DNA of 64,000 nucleotides from Marinobacter salinisoli (GCF_017301335.1 NZ_CP071247.1:1860001-1924000), one strand, 5' to 3'; positions 27,300 through 37,841 are shown, counted from the stretch's first letter. Notes: generated by a model from the letters alone, not told the origin. Translations and numbers: made by a program.

Positions 27300-30200
27300 T
27301 CAGTCGGGTCTTCATTTACCGCCCCAAATTCGCCTTTGTTATTTCCATTCTGATTACCTTGGCGGGCCTGCTGGCATTGCGGATTCTGCCGGTCAATATG
27401 TACCCGGACATGGCTCCACCGCAGGTTCAGGTAACGGCGACGCTTCCCGGCGCCAGTGCCGAGGTGGTGGAAGAGGCGGTAACCCGACCTATTGAGCAGC
27501 AGCTCAATGGTGTCGAGGACATGATTTATATCGAGTCCACGGCCTCCAGTGATGGCACGGCCAACATAACTCTGACGTTTGAGAGCGGCACCGATACCGA
27601 TATCGCTCAGGTGAATGTCCAGAACCGGGTGGCGTTGGCCGAGCCCTTCCTGCCTGATGAGGTTCGCAGACAAGGTGTGGTGGTCAGCAAGCAGTCCGGC
27701 AATATGCTGATGGGCATTAACCTGATCTCTGAGCGGGATGATCTGGACGGTATTTTCCTGAGCAACTATGCCTCCAACAATCTCGTGGATACTCTTGGCC
27801 GGGTGCCTGGCGTCGCGTCTGCCGAGGTGATGGGTGCCAAGGATTACAGCATGCGGGTATGGCTGGATCCCCGGCGTATGGCGTCACTGGGGGTCACGGT
27901 ATCAGAGGTGGCGGCTGCCATTCGGGAGCAAAACCAGATTGTGGCGGCCGGCAAGCTGGGGCAGGCACCCGTGCCCAAGGGACAGCAGTTTGTTTACACC
28001 ATCCAGAGCCGGGAACGGCTGTCGGATCCCGAGGAATTTGCCAATACGATTCTCCGGGCCACTCCAGATGGTGGTTTCCTGCGGTTGAGGGATGTTGGTC
28101 GAATTGAATTGGGGTCCCGTTCCTACACATCCACCGCCAAACTCAATAATCGTGATACGGCGTTCGTGGTTATTTACCAGTTGCCTGATGCCAACGCTCT
28201 TGATGTGGCGACCGAGGTAAAACGGGTTGTGGACGCTGTAGCCGAGAGCTTCCCTGACGGCGTTTCCCACGCGATCCTGTATGACACCACCGAGTTCATT
28301 ACCCGTTCCATTGATGAAGTGATCATCACGCTCTACCAGGCGATCGGGCTGGTCATTCTGGTGGTGTTCCTGTTCCTGCAGAACTGGCGGGCGACGCTGA
28401 TTCCCTCCATCGCCATTCCGGTGTCCCTGATCGGCACGTTCGCGGTGATGGCGCTGCTGGGGTATTCCATCAATACCATCACGCTGTTTGGTTTGGTGTT
28501 GGCCATCGGCATCGTGGTGGACGATGCGATTGTGGTCATCGAGAACGTGGAGCGAATCCTGAAAGAGGAGCAGCTGTCTATCCAGGAGGCGGTGACCAAA
28601 GCCATGGAGGAGGTTTCCGGCCCGGTGATTGCCACCACGCTGGTGTTGCTGGCGGTGTTTGTGCCGGTGGGCTTTATGCCCGGCATTACAGGCACTCTCT
28701 ACCAGCAGTTTTCCGTGACGATTTCCGTGGCCGTCATCATCTCTTCCATTAACGCGCTGACCCTGAGCCCGGCGTTGTGCGTCTCTCTGCTTGGCAGGGG
28801 GAGCAGCACGATCGGTTGGTTGAGGCCGTTCGAAAAAGCCATCGACGCCAGCACCGGCGGCTATGCGAAGGTGGTGGGGCGGCTCCTGCGCAAGAGCCTG
28901 GTGGTTGCCCTTCTGCTGTTGTTGGTGGTCGCTGCCATTTTCGGACTTTTTCGGGCAGTTCCCAATGCGTTCGTACCGCCGGAGGATCAGGGATTCCTGT
29001 TCGTGGATGTTCAGTTGCCTGATGCGTCGTCTCTGGAGCGCACCGATGCCGTATTGGCCAAGGTAACTGAACGGATTCTGGAGGATGAGGCGGTCACGGA
29101 TATTATTACTGTGTCCGGTTTTTCCCTGCTTGGTGGTGCGGCCTCGAACAACGGTTTAGGCATCGCCATGTTGAAAGATTGGGAAGAGCGGACCGAACCC
29201 GGCTTGGGGCTTCGTGAGGTGTTGCCACGGCTGTATGGCGGATTATGGTCCATTCCGGAAGCTCAGATTATGGTGTTCAACCCACCGCCGATTCCGGGCC
29301 TGGGCACATCTGCTGGTTTCGATTATCGCCTTCAGGACAATCTGGGGCGCGACGTGTCGGAGCTGGCGCAGGTCATGAATGGCGTGATCTTCGAAGCGAA
29401 CCAGCGCCCGGAGCTTGCACGAGTCTACAGTACCTATCGCGCCAATATTCCCCAGTACCTGCTGGAAGTCGATCGCAATAAGGCCAAGGTACTGGGTATC
29501 GAGTTGTCGGATATCTTCTCAACGCTTCAGACCCAGCTGGGCTCTCTGTTCGTCAATGAGTTCACCCGGTTTGGCCGGAACTACCGGGTGCTTCTGCAGG
29601 CCGAAGGTGAGTTCCGGCAACGGCCCGAAGACCTGTCTCACTACTTTGTCCGTAACCGGGACGGGGAAATGGTGCCGCTGACGACACTGGCTACGCTGCG
29701 GCCGGTGCTTGGGCCGTCCAGCATCCAGCATTTCAATCTCAAACGGTCGGTGACGATCACCGGTGAGGCAGCGGCTGGATTTGCCAGTGGCGATGCCCTG
29801 GGAGCCATGGAGGAATTGTCTGAAACCTTGCCTCAGGGGTACGAGTTCAGTTGGGCAGGGCAGAGTCTTCAGGAGCTACAGGCCGGCAATCTTGCGACCG
29901 CCATTTTCCTGCTGGCGATTGTGTTCGTGTATCTTTTCCTGGTAGCACAGTATGAAAGCTGGAGCTTGCCCTTCGCGGTCATTGGCGCGGTGCCATTGGC
30001 GTTGCTGGGCGCGATGGGGGGGCTCTGGCTGGTGGGGCTGGCGAACAACATCTACGCTCAGGTGGGCCTGGTGCTGCTGGTAGGGTTGTCGACCAAAACG
30101 GCGATTCTGATCGTGGAGTTCGCCATGCAGCTGCGGGCATCTGGCCTGGCGGCCGTTGATGCCGCCCATAAAGCGGCGGTTATGCGCTTCCGGGCCGTCC

Positions 30201-30391
30201 TGATGACGGCTTTCTCGTTTGTGTTGGGCGTTCTCCCTCTGGTGTTTGCCAGCGGCGCGGGTGCAGCCAGTCGGATTAGCCTGGGTATCACGGTGCTGAG
30301 TGGCATGATAACCGCCACCATTCTGGGGACCTTGCTGGTGCCGGTTTTCTACCGCTGGATTCAGGCGGTCAGGGACCGACGGGCCGCGTGA
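27296..30391 (+). CDS. RND multidrug efflux permease (HAE1/AcrB type)
   Basis: 1031 residues with the twelve-helix RND plan: TM1 at the N-terminus, a large periplasmic porter loop, helices TM2-6 around residues 340-540 carrying the proton-relay motif GLVLAIGIVVDDAIVVIENV (two Asp), a second periplasmic loop, and TM8-12 with the lysine in GLSTKTAILIVEF. Drug/proton antiporter of the inner membrane working with the adaptor upstream. No regulator is adjacent. The last 23 bp overlap the convergent K+ channel gene. Confidence 0.96.
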   Translation: MISRVFIYRPKFAFVISILITLAGLLALRILPVNMYPDMAPPQVQVTATLPGASAEVVEEAVTRPIEQQLNGVEDMIYIESTASSDGTANITLTFESGTDTDIAQVNVQNRVALAEPFLPDEVRRQGVVVSKQSGNMLMGINLISERDDLDGIFLSNYASNNLVDTLGRVPGVASAEVMGAKDYSMRVWLDPRRMASLGVTVSEVAAAIREQNQIVAAGKLGQAPVPKGQQFVYTIQSRERLSDPEEFANTILRATPDGGFLRLRDVGRIELGSRSYTSTAKLNNRDTAFVVIYQLPDANALDVATEVKRVVDAVAESFPDGVSHAILYDTTEFITRSIDEVIITLYQAIGLVILVVFLFLQNWRATLIPSIAIPVSLIGTFAVMALLGYSINTITLFGLVLAIGIVVDDAIVVIENVERILKEEQLSIQEAVTKAMEEVSGPVIATTLVLLAVFVPVGFMPGITGTLYQQFSVTISVAVIISSINALTLSPALCVSLLGRGSSTIGWLRPFEKAIDASTGGYAKVVGRLLRKSLVVALLLLLVVAAIFGLFRAVPNAFVPPEDQGFLFVDVQLPDASSLERTDAVLAKVTERILEDEAVTDIITVSGFSLLGGAASNNGLGIAMLKDWEERTEPGLGLREVLPRLYGGLWSIPEAQIMVFNPPPIPGLGTSAGFDYRLQDNLGRDVSELAQVMNGVIFEANQRPELARVYSTYRANIPQYLLEVDRNKAKVLGIELSDIFSTLQTQLGSLFVNEFTRFGRNYRVLLQAEGEFRQRPEDLSHYFVRNRDGEMVPLTTLATLRPVLGPSSIQHFNLKRSVTITGEAAAGFASGDALGAMEELSETLPQGYEFSWAGQSLQELQAGNLATAIFLLAIVFVYLFLVAQYESWSLPFAVIGAVPLALLGAMGGLWLVGLANNIYAQVGLVLLVGLSTKTAILIVEFAMQLRASGLAAVDAAHKAAVMRFRAVLMTAFSFVLGVLPLVFASGAGAASRISLGITVLSGMITATILGTLLVPVFYRWIQAVRDRRAA

Positions 30392-30716
30392 GTTTGTGGA
30401 TATCCACGTTCCTGTCAAACGCGTATGTGGCCGACTCTACCGCGATGGCAATGACAATGCCGGTAAACATCAGGCCGACAAAGGCAATCACGACGGCAAG
30501 GATTTTGGACGGCTTTTGGCTCGGCCGAATATCGCCAAAGCCAACGGTAGAGGCGGTGATGAAGGACCAGTAGAGGGCGTTGAATGGCGTCCAGTTCTCG
30601 ATGCGGCCCACCACCAGCCCAAGCCCGGCAACCACGCAGGTGAAAGATCCCAGCAGCGGCAGCGTTAGCCAGGCGATAGTGAGGAAGGCGTCCAGAAAAT
30701 CGAGCGTGAATTTCAT
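30369..30716 (-). CDS. Small two-helix potassium channel
   Basis: 115 residues with the K+ selectivity filter TVGFGD in ITASTVGFGDIRPS between two membrane helices (LTLPLLGSFTCVVAGLGLVVG and ILAVVIAFVGLMFTGIVIAIA). This is the minimal pore module (Ion_trans_2) without voltage sensor or RCK domain. The 3' ends of this gene and the RND permease overlap by 23 bases on opposite strands. Confidence 0.9.
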   Translation of the reverse strand: MKFTLDFLDAFLTIAWLTLPLLGSFTCVVAGLGLVVGRIENWTPFNALYWSFITASTVGFGDIRPSQKPSKILAVVIAFVGLMFTGIVIAIAVESATYAFDRNVDIHKLTRPVGP

Positions 30717-30811
30717 AGATAACCGATGGTTGAGAATGGTTTACCGATCAAAATCAGTGTAAACCATCCTCGCATCAACCATCGGTCACCTGGGTCGCAT
30801 GCGCGGGGCCT

Positions 30812-32437
30812 TTAGCCAACGAACATTTTCTTGGCCAGTGGTAATCCCTTCAGCCCACTGACGGCGATGGTGGTTAGCAGGCCACCAATCATCGCGCCCA
30901 CCACACCACAGGTCATGATGTCCTGACCCGTGAGGTAGAGCCCGGGGATGCGGGTTTTCGGCTTCAGCCAGTCCTGTTCGAAACGGTCTGGCGTATGGTT
31001 CAGGCCATAGATCTCGCCCTTGCTGTACCGGCAGAAGTAATCGGTGGACAGCGGCGTAGACAGCTCGTAGTAATCTACCTTTCCTTCCAGATGCGGGAAT
31101 TTCTCGTACAGCTTGGCCAGCAGGCGCTGGGCGTAGGCTTCCTTCTCTGCCTCGTACTCTTCACCGCGCTTGCCCCAGGGCTTGTCGGCCCATTGGGCGT
31201 ACCACTCGTAGGGGCCCGGAGCGACGATCTCGATGGTGGCCCGCCCGGGGTAGCGTTCGGCAAAACTCGGGTCCTTGGCCGAGGGGAAGGAGATGTAGGT
31301 GAGGGGGATATCGCTGTTGGCGGGGTCTGCCATAAAGTCGGCCAGGTGCTTCTCGTAATCCGCGCCCGGATAGATCCAGTAGTTGGTCTTGGGCAGTTGC
31401 AGGTTTTCTGCCGTGTCTTTCAGGCCAATGTACAGGCAATTGCTGGCCATCGACCGCTCTACAGTCTGTAGCTTGTCCAGGTAGTGGAGCTTTTCCTTGG
31501 CGGAATCCGGCAGTAGGGGACCAAAGGTATTGAACACCCCGGCATTGCTGATTACCAGCGGCGCACGAACTTCCTCGCCGTCCGCCATCCGCACGCCAAC
31601 GGCCTTGTTTTTCTCGATCAGGATTTCTTTTACATCCGCGTAGGTGAAGACTTCGCCGCCGCTCTCCTGAATAACGGGAATGATGGTTTTGGCCATTTCT
31701 GACGCCCCGCCAATGGGGTAGTAGCCGCCATAAAGGTAATGCCGGGCGATCAGGGCGTGGATGATGAAGCTGGATTCGGCCGGTGGCAGGCCGTTATCGC
31801 CCCACTGGCCGGTGAGGACCGCAATCAGTTCCTGGTTGCTGGTCAGGCTTTCCAGCACGTCCCGGGTGGGCTTGTTCAGGTAATCCGGGGCCGCTTTGCT
31901 GACCAGTTTACGCAGCGGGCCTGACGCAATGTCCGGCAGGACCTTGCCGAGCACCAGCCCGGGCATGGCTTTGGAGACCTTACGCAGATAATCAAGGTAG
32001 GTGTCGATGGCGGCTTCTTCGCCGGGAAAGGCCTTGAGCAGTTCGGCTTTGAAGGCGTCCGGGCCGGCCACCAGATCCACGTGCCGGTCGGCCAGGAAGA
32101 TACGGTCGAAATGGTTGTCCATCGGCGCCCAGTGCAGCTGGCCATCGGTGATGTAATCGAACAGCCGTTTGCCCAAGGTGTGGTCGGCCCCCATGTCGCC
32201 GATGTAGTGCACCCCGACATCCCATTCGTAGCCGTTGCGGTCGTAGCTGTGGGTGAAACCACCGGCGGTGTAGTGCTGTTCGAAGACCACCACTTTCTTG
32301 CCCATCTTGCTCAGGCAGGCGGCGGCAGTCAGGCCGCCGATGCCCGAGCCGATCACGATGGCATCGTAAGGGCCTTCAAGGCGGTTGGCGCGGTAGCGTC
32401 GGCCGACTCGGATGGTGCTGGGTTTGGGGCTGCTCAT
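30812..32437 (-). CDS. NAD(P)/FAD-dependent oxidoreductase, CrtISO/retinol-saturase-like (second copy)
   Basis: 541 residues. Motif AIVIGSGIGGLTAAACL, flavin acidic end VVVFEQHYTAGGFTHSY, and NGYEWDVGVHYIGDMG, homologous in order to the copy at 13778-15331 but with the standard glycine. The C-terminal LYLTGQDIMTCGVVGAMIGG contacts flavin. It lies 17 bp downstream of a TetR-type regulator on the same strand, so it is co-transcribed with and probably controlled by it. Possible substrates are isoprenoids or unsaturated lipids; none can be read directly. Confidence 0.85.
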   Translation of the reverse strand: MSSPKPSTIRVGRRYRANRLEGPYDAIVIGSGIGGLTAAACLSKMGKKVVVFEQHYTAGGFTHSYDRNGYEWDVGVHYIGDMGADHTLGKRLFDYITDGQLHWAPMDNHFDRIFLADRHVDLVAGPDAFKAELLKAFPGEEAAIDTYLDYLRKVSKAMPGLVLGKVLPDIASGPLRKLVSKAAPDYLNKPTRDVLESLTSNQELIAVLTGQWGDNGLPPAESSFIIHALIARHYLYGGYYPIGGASEMAKTIIPVIQESGGEVFTYADVKEILIEKNKAVGVRMADGEEVRAPLVISNAGVFNTFGPLLPDSAKEKLHYLDKLQTVERSMASNCLYIGLKDTAENLQLPKTNYWIYPGADYEKHLADFMADPANSDIPLTYISFPSAKDPSFAERYPGRATIEIVAPGPYEWYAQWADKPWGKRGEEYEAEKEAYAQRLLAKLYEKFPHLEGKVDYYELSTPLSTDYFCRYSKGEIYGLNHTPDRFEQDWLKPKTRIPGLYLTGQDIMTCGVVGAMIGGLLTTIAVSGLKGLPLAKKMFVG

Positions 32438-32454
32438 ATCAGGGGTCCTTGGGG

Positions 32455-33072
32455 TTATTGTTGGTGTCGGTTTCGGGAACCGTCCAGCAGGAGGCCAAGC
32501 ACGCCCTCTGCCAGTTGTGGTTCTGCGTCGGCCAGCGGCAGATGGCCGTCAATGGTGAGTTGGGAAAGTCCGTGTACCAGCGACCAGGCTGCGGCTGTCA
32601 TCAGTGACAGCGGCAGGGGCTTGAGCAAGCCCAGGCTCTGGGCACCGGCAATGGTGTCTTCGAGTACCTGAAACGCATCGCGACCGGCCTGATCGAGCCC
32701 CGGGTGGGCACCTTTGGGCAGTACACGGCCGCCAAACATCAGTCGGTACAGATTGGGTTCGTCCTGGGCAAAGGCAACGTACACCAGGCCGATATTCACC
32801 AGCGCCTGTTCAGGGTCTGTTTGGTCTACGGTTTGAAGGCGCCGGCGGAGTGCTTTGAAGCCGAAAATGGCCAGTTCGGCCAGCAGGCTGTCGCGGTCGG
32901 AAAAATGCCGGTAGAGCGCGGGGGCGCTGACACCCAGTTGCTTGGCCAGGGCCCGCAACGCGATGGCCGTGTCGCCCTGCTCGCGCACGGTCTCCAGCCC
33001 CAGTTGAAGTGCCTGTTCGGGCAGGTTGCCGTGGTGATAAGAGGCTGCTCGCGAGGAGGCTTCTGGCTTCAT
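32455..33072 (-). CDS. TetR-family transcriptional regulator
   Basis: 205 residues. N-terminal helix-turn-helix (TAIALRALAKQLGVSAPALY followed by RHFSDRDSLL) and an all-helical ligand-binding C-terminal part with the WSLVHGLSQL phrase of the TetR_C_33-like group. First gene of a two-gene unit with the flavoprotein. Two tandem copies of a 15-bp imperfect palindrome sit right in front of its start codon and are the likely auto-operator. Confidence 0.92.
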   Translation of the reverse strand: MKPEASSRAASYHHGNLPEQALQLGLETVREQGDTAIALRALAKQLGVSAPALYRHFSDRDSLLAELAIFGFKALRRRLQTVDQTDPEQALVNIGLVYVAFAQDEPNLYRLMFGGRVLPKGAHPGLDQAGRDAFQVLEDTIAGAQSLGLLKPLPLSLMTAAAWSLVHGLSQLTIDGHLPLADAEPQLAEGVLGLLLDGSRNRHQQ

Positions 33073-33074
33073 AA

Positions 33075-33107
33075 GTTAACGCCGATAACAATGTTTACGG
33101 TGATAAC
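33075..33107. promoter_or_regulatory. Tandem palindromic operator for the TetR-type regulator
   Basis: Two 15-mers GTTAACGCCGATAAC (33075-33089) and GTTTACGGTGATAAC (33093-33107), 18 bp apart centre to centre, each an imperfect palindrome GTTAnCGnnGnTAAC. They begin 2 bp upstream of the regulator's ATG, so bound protein would block its own transcription. Confidence 0.65.
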
Positions 33108-33189
33108 ATAGCAGCGTGCGTGTGATAGTCAACGAATTTGTTGTTCAGGAAGGCGGCAGCGGACCTCGCGATGGGCGAACCGGGTGTGC

Positions 33190-33330
33190 TAGAATCCGCG
33201 CCGCTCCGGGCCGGCGCCGTTCTGAATGACGGATGCGGGCACCGACCGGAAGCTGATGAGCGTCGTCCCATCCGGGGCGGTGTCGGAGGAAACCCCGATA
33301 AACCACGCGGTACTGATACCCCAGGCAGTT
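33190..33330 (+). ncRNA. Structured leader candidate upstream of the Tsx-like gene
   Basis: Within a 460-bp gene-free stretch. A 9-bp stem CGTCGTCCC / GGGGCGGTG (33261-33269 / 33274-33282, G-U pairs included) with loop ATCC sits inside CCGA/TCGG (33242-33245 / 33283-33286). Further small hairpins are CCGT...ACGG near 33218-33232 and GGTACTGATACC near 33309-33320. No known riboswitch consensus fits. May simply be GC-rich DNA that folds. Confidence 0.35.
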
Positions 33331-33532
33331 GCACCTTCCCCAGATTGATCCTGAGCCAGTTCTTGGTCGAGAGCTGTGGCTTTGCTTTTTCCGCTGAAAC
33401 ACGCCGACAGCCGCCGTGCGTCCGGTGACGGCAGCGCTGTTGTTGGTCAGCGGAACAGCCCGGTCATGCCGGAAGGGATGGGTCCAGGAAGGCGCATCAC
33501 TGCCTGACAATGAACTTTGTGAGGACCTGGTC

Positions 33533-34300
33533 TTGAATACATTCGGTAAAGCGGTTGCCGCCGCTTTTGTTGCGAGCGCAATGGCACCTGCTGCCCACGC
33601 GGAGAAATTTTTCAGCAGCTCCAGCGTTTCGGCGCTGTATGGCACCAACTACAAGGTAACGCCTGAAGAGCTGGTGACCTTCACTTTCGAAAACGTCACC
33701 GCCCACAACTGGGGTGATACGTTCTTCTTCATCGATCGCCTGCAGTCCCGCGGTGACGGTGAGCGGCTGAAGGAAACCTACGGTGAGTTCTCACCGCGTG
33801 TCAGCATGGGGTGGCTGACCGGACAGCCGATGACGTTCGGGCCGGTGAAGGACGTATTGTTCGCTTACACCTACGAGTTCGGCGTTAACGACAACCCGTT
33901 CGTATCCGCGTTCGACAACCACCTCGCCGGTATTGGCCTGAGCTGGGATGTGCCGGGCTTCCAGTATGTCGACACCAACGTCTACTACGCCAACAACGAC
34001 GAAACCGCTGACGACTGGCAGCTGACCGTCACCTGGGGCCTGCCGTTCAGTGTTGGTCAGGCGGCTTTCCTGTTTGATGGCTTTATGGATTACTCCTCTG
34101 CGGCCAGCGACCACAAGGCGGAAATGCACATCAACCCGCAGCTGAAACTGGATCTGGGTGCCTTCTCCAATAACCCGGGCGTGCTCTATGCCGGTGTCGA
34201 GTATTCCTACTGGCGCAACAAGTTCGGTCTGGATCGCAACCTCCCGCTGGTCGACGGTACGGAAAACGTCGTCAGCGCACTGGTGAAGTTCCACTTCTGA
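33533..34300 (+). CDS. Tsx-like nucleoside-specific outer-membrane channel
   Basis: 255 residues if started at TTG 33533, chosen because GAGGA lies 8-9 bases upstream and the signal peptide FGKAVAAAFVASAMAPAAHA starts there; the frame is open from 33416 but adds no homologous sequence. The mature protein is a beta barrel with family phrases THTFE-like VTFTFENVTAHNWGD and FFFIDRLQS and ends in Phe. It would admit nucleosides through the outer membrane, which fits the adenine deaminase gene 156 bp downstream. A hairpin separates the two. Confidence 0.85.
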   Translation: MNTFGKAVAAAFVASAMAPAAHAEKFFSSSSVSALYGTNYKVTPEELVTFTFENVTAHNWGDTFFFIDRLQSRGDGERLKETYGEFSPRVSMGWLTGQPMTFGPVKDVLFAYTYEFGVNDNPFVSAFDNHLAGIGLSWDVPGFQYVDTNVYYANNDETADDWQLTVTWGLPFSVGQAAFLFDGFMDYSSAASDHKAEMHINPQLKLDLGAFSNNPGVLYAGVEYSYWRNKFGLDRNLPLVDGTENVVSALVKFHF

Positions 34301-34308
34301 TCCTGTCT

Positions 34309-34334
34309 GGGAGCCTGGCATCCGCCCGGCTCCC
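34309..34334 (+). terminator. Hairpin terminator after the Tsx-like gene
   Basis: Stem GGGAGCC / GGCTCCC with a 12-base loop, followed by CTTTCTCC. Position 9 bp after the stop codon supports termination or attenuation before the deaminase gene. Confidence 0.6.
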
Positions 34335-34425
34335 CTTTCTCCGGTCAATCCCTGATGCGGCAGCGGCTATAGTCAGGTTACCCTGTGGTAGCGGCGGTAC
34401 CCGGTAAGGTTGTGCCCCTCTGTAA

Positions 34426-35412
<987 letters not shown>

Positions 35413-35783
35413 CGTTTCTGTGCGCTGGTCTGGCTTTTGCCGCTGAGGCAGGCAGGTGATCGGTATAGGATGAAGCTCCGCGAGCCTGCAAGGATGTTGT
35501 TTTTGTGGGCGGCGGATCGACACAGGACTTTCGGGTTGTTCACCAGGCCCATCACCTCGGGTTCATCACGGGGGTGGTTGTGGCTGCCTTTTGGGCTCTC
35601 GTTGGCGCCCGCTTCCGCTCAGGTACTTTTCACACCGAACGCTTTCTGTTTCTCCGTTGACTGGGTGGCCCGGAAACTCCGCTGATCCCACCGTATTGGC
35701 CTAAAGTTTACCTTTACGTAAAGTGAAATCGTGTGCTACTCATTGCTAGGTACTTCACGAAATAACAACAACAGGAGTTGAAC
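35413..35783. other. 371-bp promoter region
   Basis: Between adenine deaminase and the acyl-CoA synthetase remnant. Short open frames here lack homology flavour. The LiuR-type box at 35707-35722 is the only clear signal. Confidence 0.5.
35707..35722. promoter_or_regulatory. LiuR-type box upstream of acyl-CoA synthetase
   Basis: TTTACCTTTACGTAAA, matching the palindromic box at 60816-60831 at 13 of 16 positions. Located 61 bp before the ATG of the acyl-CoA synthetase remnant. Confidence 0.65.
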
Positions 35784-37422
35784 ATGAGCCTTCCGGAATA
35801 CACCGCCGTGTACAACAGCTTCGACCCCGCCGCACTGGAAGCGGAGGTCCTGGACGGGCGTCTTGATAGCGGTCTGAACGTCTGCCACGAGATTTGTGAC
35901 AAGTGGGCGGGCGACCCTCAGAAAGTCGCGCTCTTTTACGAGAAAGAAGAGGGTGGCGAGGGCGCATTGACGTTTGCCGAACTGAAGGACGCCTCTGCCC
36001 GGTTTGCCAACTACCTGACCTCGCAAGGCATCGGCAAGGGGCGCCCTGTTGCCGCGTACTCCTGAATTGCTGATCGTTATCGCCGGGACACTGCGTGCCG
36101 GTGCGGTCTACCAGCCACTGTTTACCGCGTTCGGGTCCGGTGCCATCGAATACCGGTTTGAGCGCGCCGATACCAAGCTGGTTGTCACCAACCCGGAAAA
36201 CTACCCCAAGCTCAGAGAGGTCAGGGAATGTCCGCCGGTGGTGGGGCTGAATGCCGGTGCAATCGCCGCTGATGTGGCCGATTTCGGGGCTATTCTGGCG
36301 GAGCAGTCCAGTGACTTTGAGCCGGTGCTGGTAACCGGGGATGACCCTTTCCTGCAGATGTTTACCTCCGGCACGGTTGGCAAGTCCAAGGGTGTGGCCG
36401 TGCCGGTGCGGGCTCTGCTGGCGTTCTATGTCTATATGAAGCACGCCATCGATCTGCGCGCAGACGACCGGTACTGGAACGTGGCGGATCCCGGCTGGGC
36501 CTATGGCCTGTATTACGCGGTGGTCGGGCCGTTGCTGATGGGGCATGCCACCCACTTCAATCCCGGCGGCTTCACCCCTGAATCCACCTACGACATGATC
36601 CGCAAGTACAAGATCACCAACCTTGCCGCGGCGCCCACGGCCTACCGCCTGCTCAAGGCCAACGACGATGTTCTGCCCGAGGGCGAGAACCTGGGCCTCC
36701 GGGTTGCCAGCAGTGCGGGTGAGCCGCTGAATCCCGAGGTGGTGAACTGGATCAAAAATCGTCATTTCTGCCCGGTGAAAGACCATTACGGCCAGACCGA
36801 AACCGGCATGACCTGCTGCAATTTTCACGGCCTTGAGCATCCGGTTCGCGAGGGCTCCATGGGCTACGCTGCCCCCGGCCACAAGGTGGTTGCGCTGAAC
36901 GAGAAAAACCAAGAAGTCGGCGCTGGTCAAGTAGGGCAGCTGGCGGTCGATGTGGCGGCATCGCCGCTGTTCCATTTCGATGGTTACACCTGGGGTGAGA
37001 AAGACCCGTTCGTGAACGGCTACTACCTCACCGGCGACATGGTGATCTGCCACGGTGATGGCAGCTTCTCCTTCAGCGGCCGGGATGACGACATCATCAC
37101 CACCGCGGGCTACCGCGTCGGGCCGGCAGATGTGGAAAGCACTCTGCTGGAGCATGCCGCTGTGGCCGAGTCCGGCGTGGTGGGCAAGCCGGACGAAAAG
37201 CGCGGCTCCATTATCAAGGCCTACGTGGTGATCAAAGGCGATCAGGCTGCGGCGGATGACGAGACGCTGAAAGATGAACTGCAGGAGCTGGTTCGTCGCC
37301 GGTTGTCCACTCACGCGTTCCCGCGCGAAATCGAGTTTGTCGACGAGTTGCCGAAAACGCCGAGTGGCAAGATCCAGCGTTTTGTTCTTCGCAACCGGGC
37401 ACAGGATGAACAAAATCCATGA
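35784..37422 (+). pseudogene. AMP-forming acyl-CoA synthetase disrupted by a frameshift
   Basis: Reads as one acyl-CoA synthetase split over two frames. The first frame (35784-36062, MSLPEYTAVYNSF to GIGKGRPVAA) covers the N-terminus; the second (open from 36049 to 37422) resumes with LPRTPELLIVIAGTLRAGAV and carries the AMP-binding motif TSGTVGKSKGVAV, the GQTETGMTC motif and the C-terminal lysine of TPSGKIQRF. The family normally reads GKGDRVA..LPRTPE at the junction, so a deletion of about 11 bases near 36040-36048 is the simplest explanation. An intact form would be about 550 residues. The 3' end overlaps the thioesterase gene by 4 bases. Sequencing error cannot be excluded. Confidence 0.8.
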
Positions 37423-37835
37423 TCATCACCTTTGAAGAGCTGCAGGCTTTTCTCGATGAGCAGTTTCCGCAGGGCGCCGCGTTCGGCACCCTGCAGAAGC
37501 TCGGAGACGGCTGGGCGGAAATGAAGCTGGAGGTGGATGAAGAGCACCTCAGGCCGGGCGGAACCGTCTCGGGGCCGGCGATGATGGGGCTTGCCGATGT
37601 CACCCTCTACGCCGCACTCCTGAGCCAGATTGGTCTCGTGCCGCTGGCGGTCACCACCAACCTGAACATCAACTTCCTGCGCAAACCGGTCGCCCATAAG
37701 CCCATCTGGGCCAAGGCAACGATGCTGAAGGTGGGCCGGACCATGGCTGTCGGCGAAGTGTTCGTTTACTCCGAAGGTGCCGAAGCGCCGGTTGCCCATT
37801 CCACCATGACCTACTCGATTCCACCCAGGCGGTAA
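37419..37835 (+). CDS. PaaI-like hotdog-fold thioesterase
   Basis: 138 residues. Hotdog fold with the family segment RPGGTVSGPAMMGLADVTLYAAL (conserved Gly and the acidic Asp of the helix) followed by VTTNLNINFLRKP. Such enzymes hydrolyse acyl-CoAs that accumulate as dead ends. The start codon overlaps the stop of the acyl-CoA synthetase remnant (ATGA), and the hydrolase follows after 6 bp, so it belongs to the same operon. Confidence 0.88.
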   Translation: MIITFEELQAFLDEQFPQGAAFGTLQKLGDGWAEMKLEVDEEHLRPGGTVSGPAMMGLADVTLYAALLSQIGLVPLAVTTNLNINFLRKPVAHKPIWAKATMLKVGRTMAVGEVFVYSEGAEAPVAHSTMTYSIPPRR

Positions 37836-37841
37836 GGCCTC

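Noticed and set aside
33251..33292. Hammerhead ribozyme (CTGATGAG followed by a hairpin and GGAAAC)
   Set aside because: The bases after the hairpin are TCGGAGGAAAC, not the required GAAA directly closing stem II, and stems I and III are not found. The fluoride-riboswitch pattern also fails.
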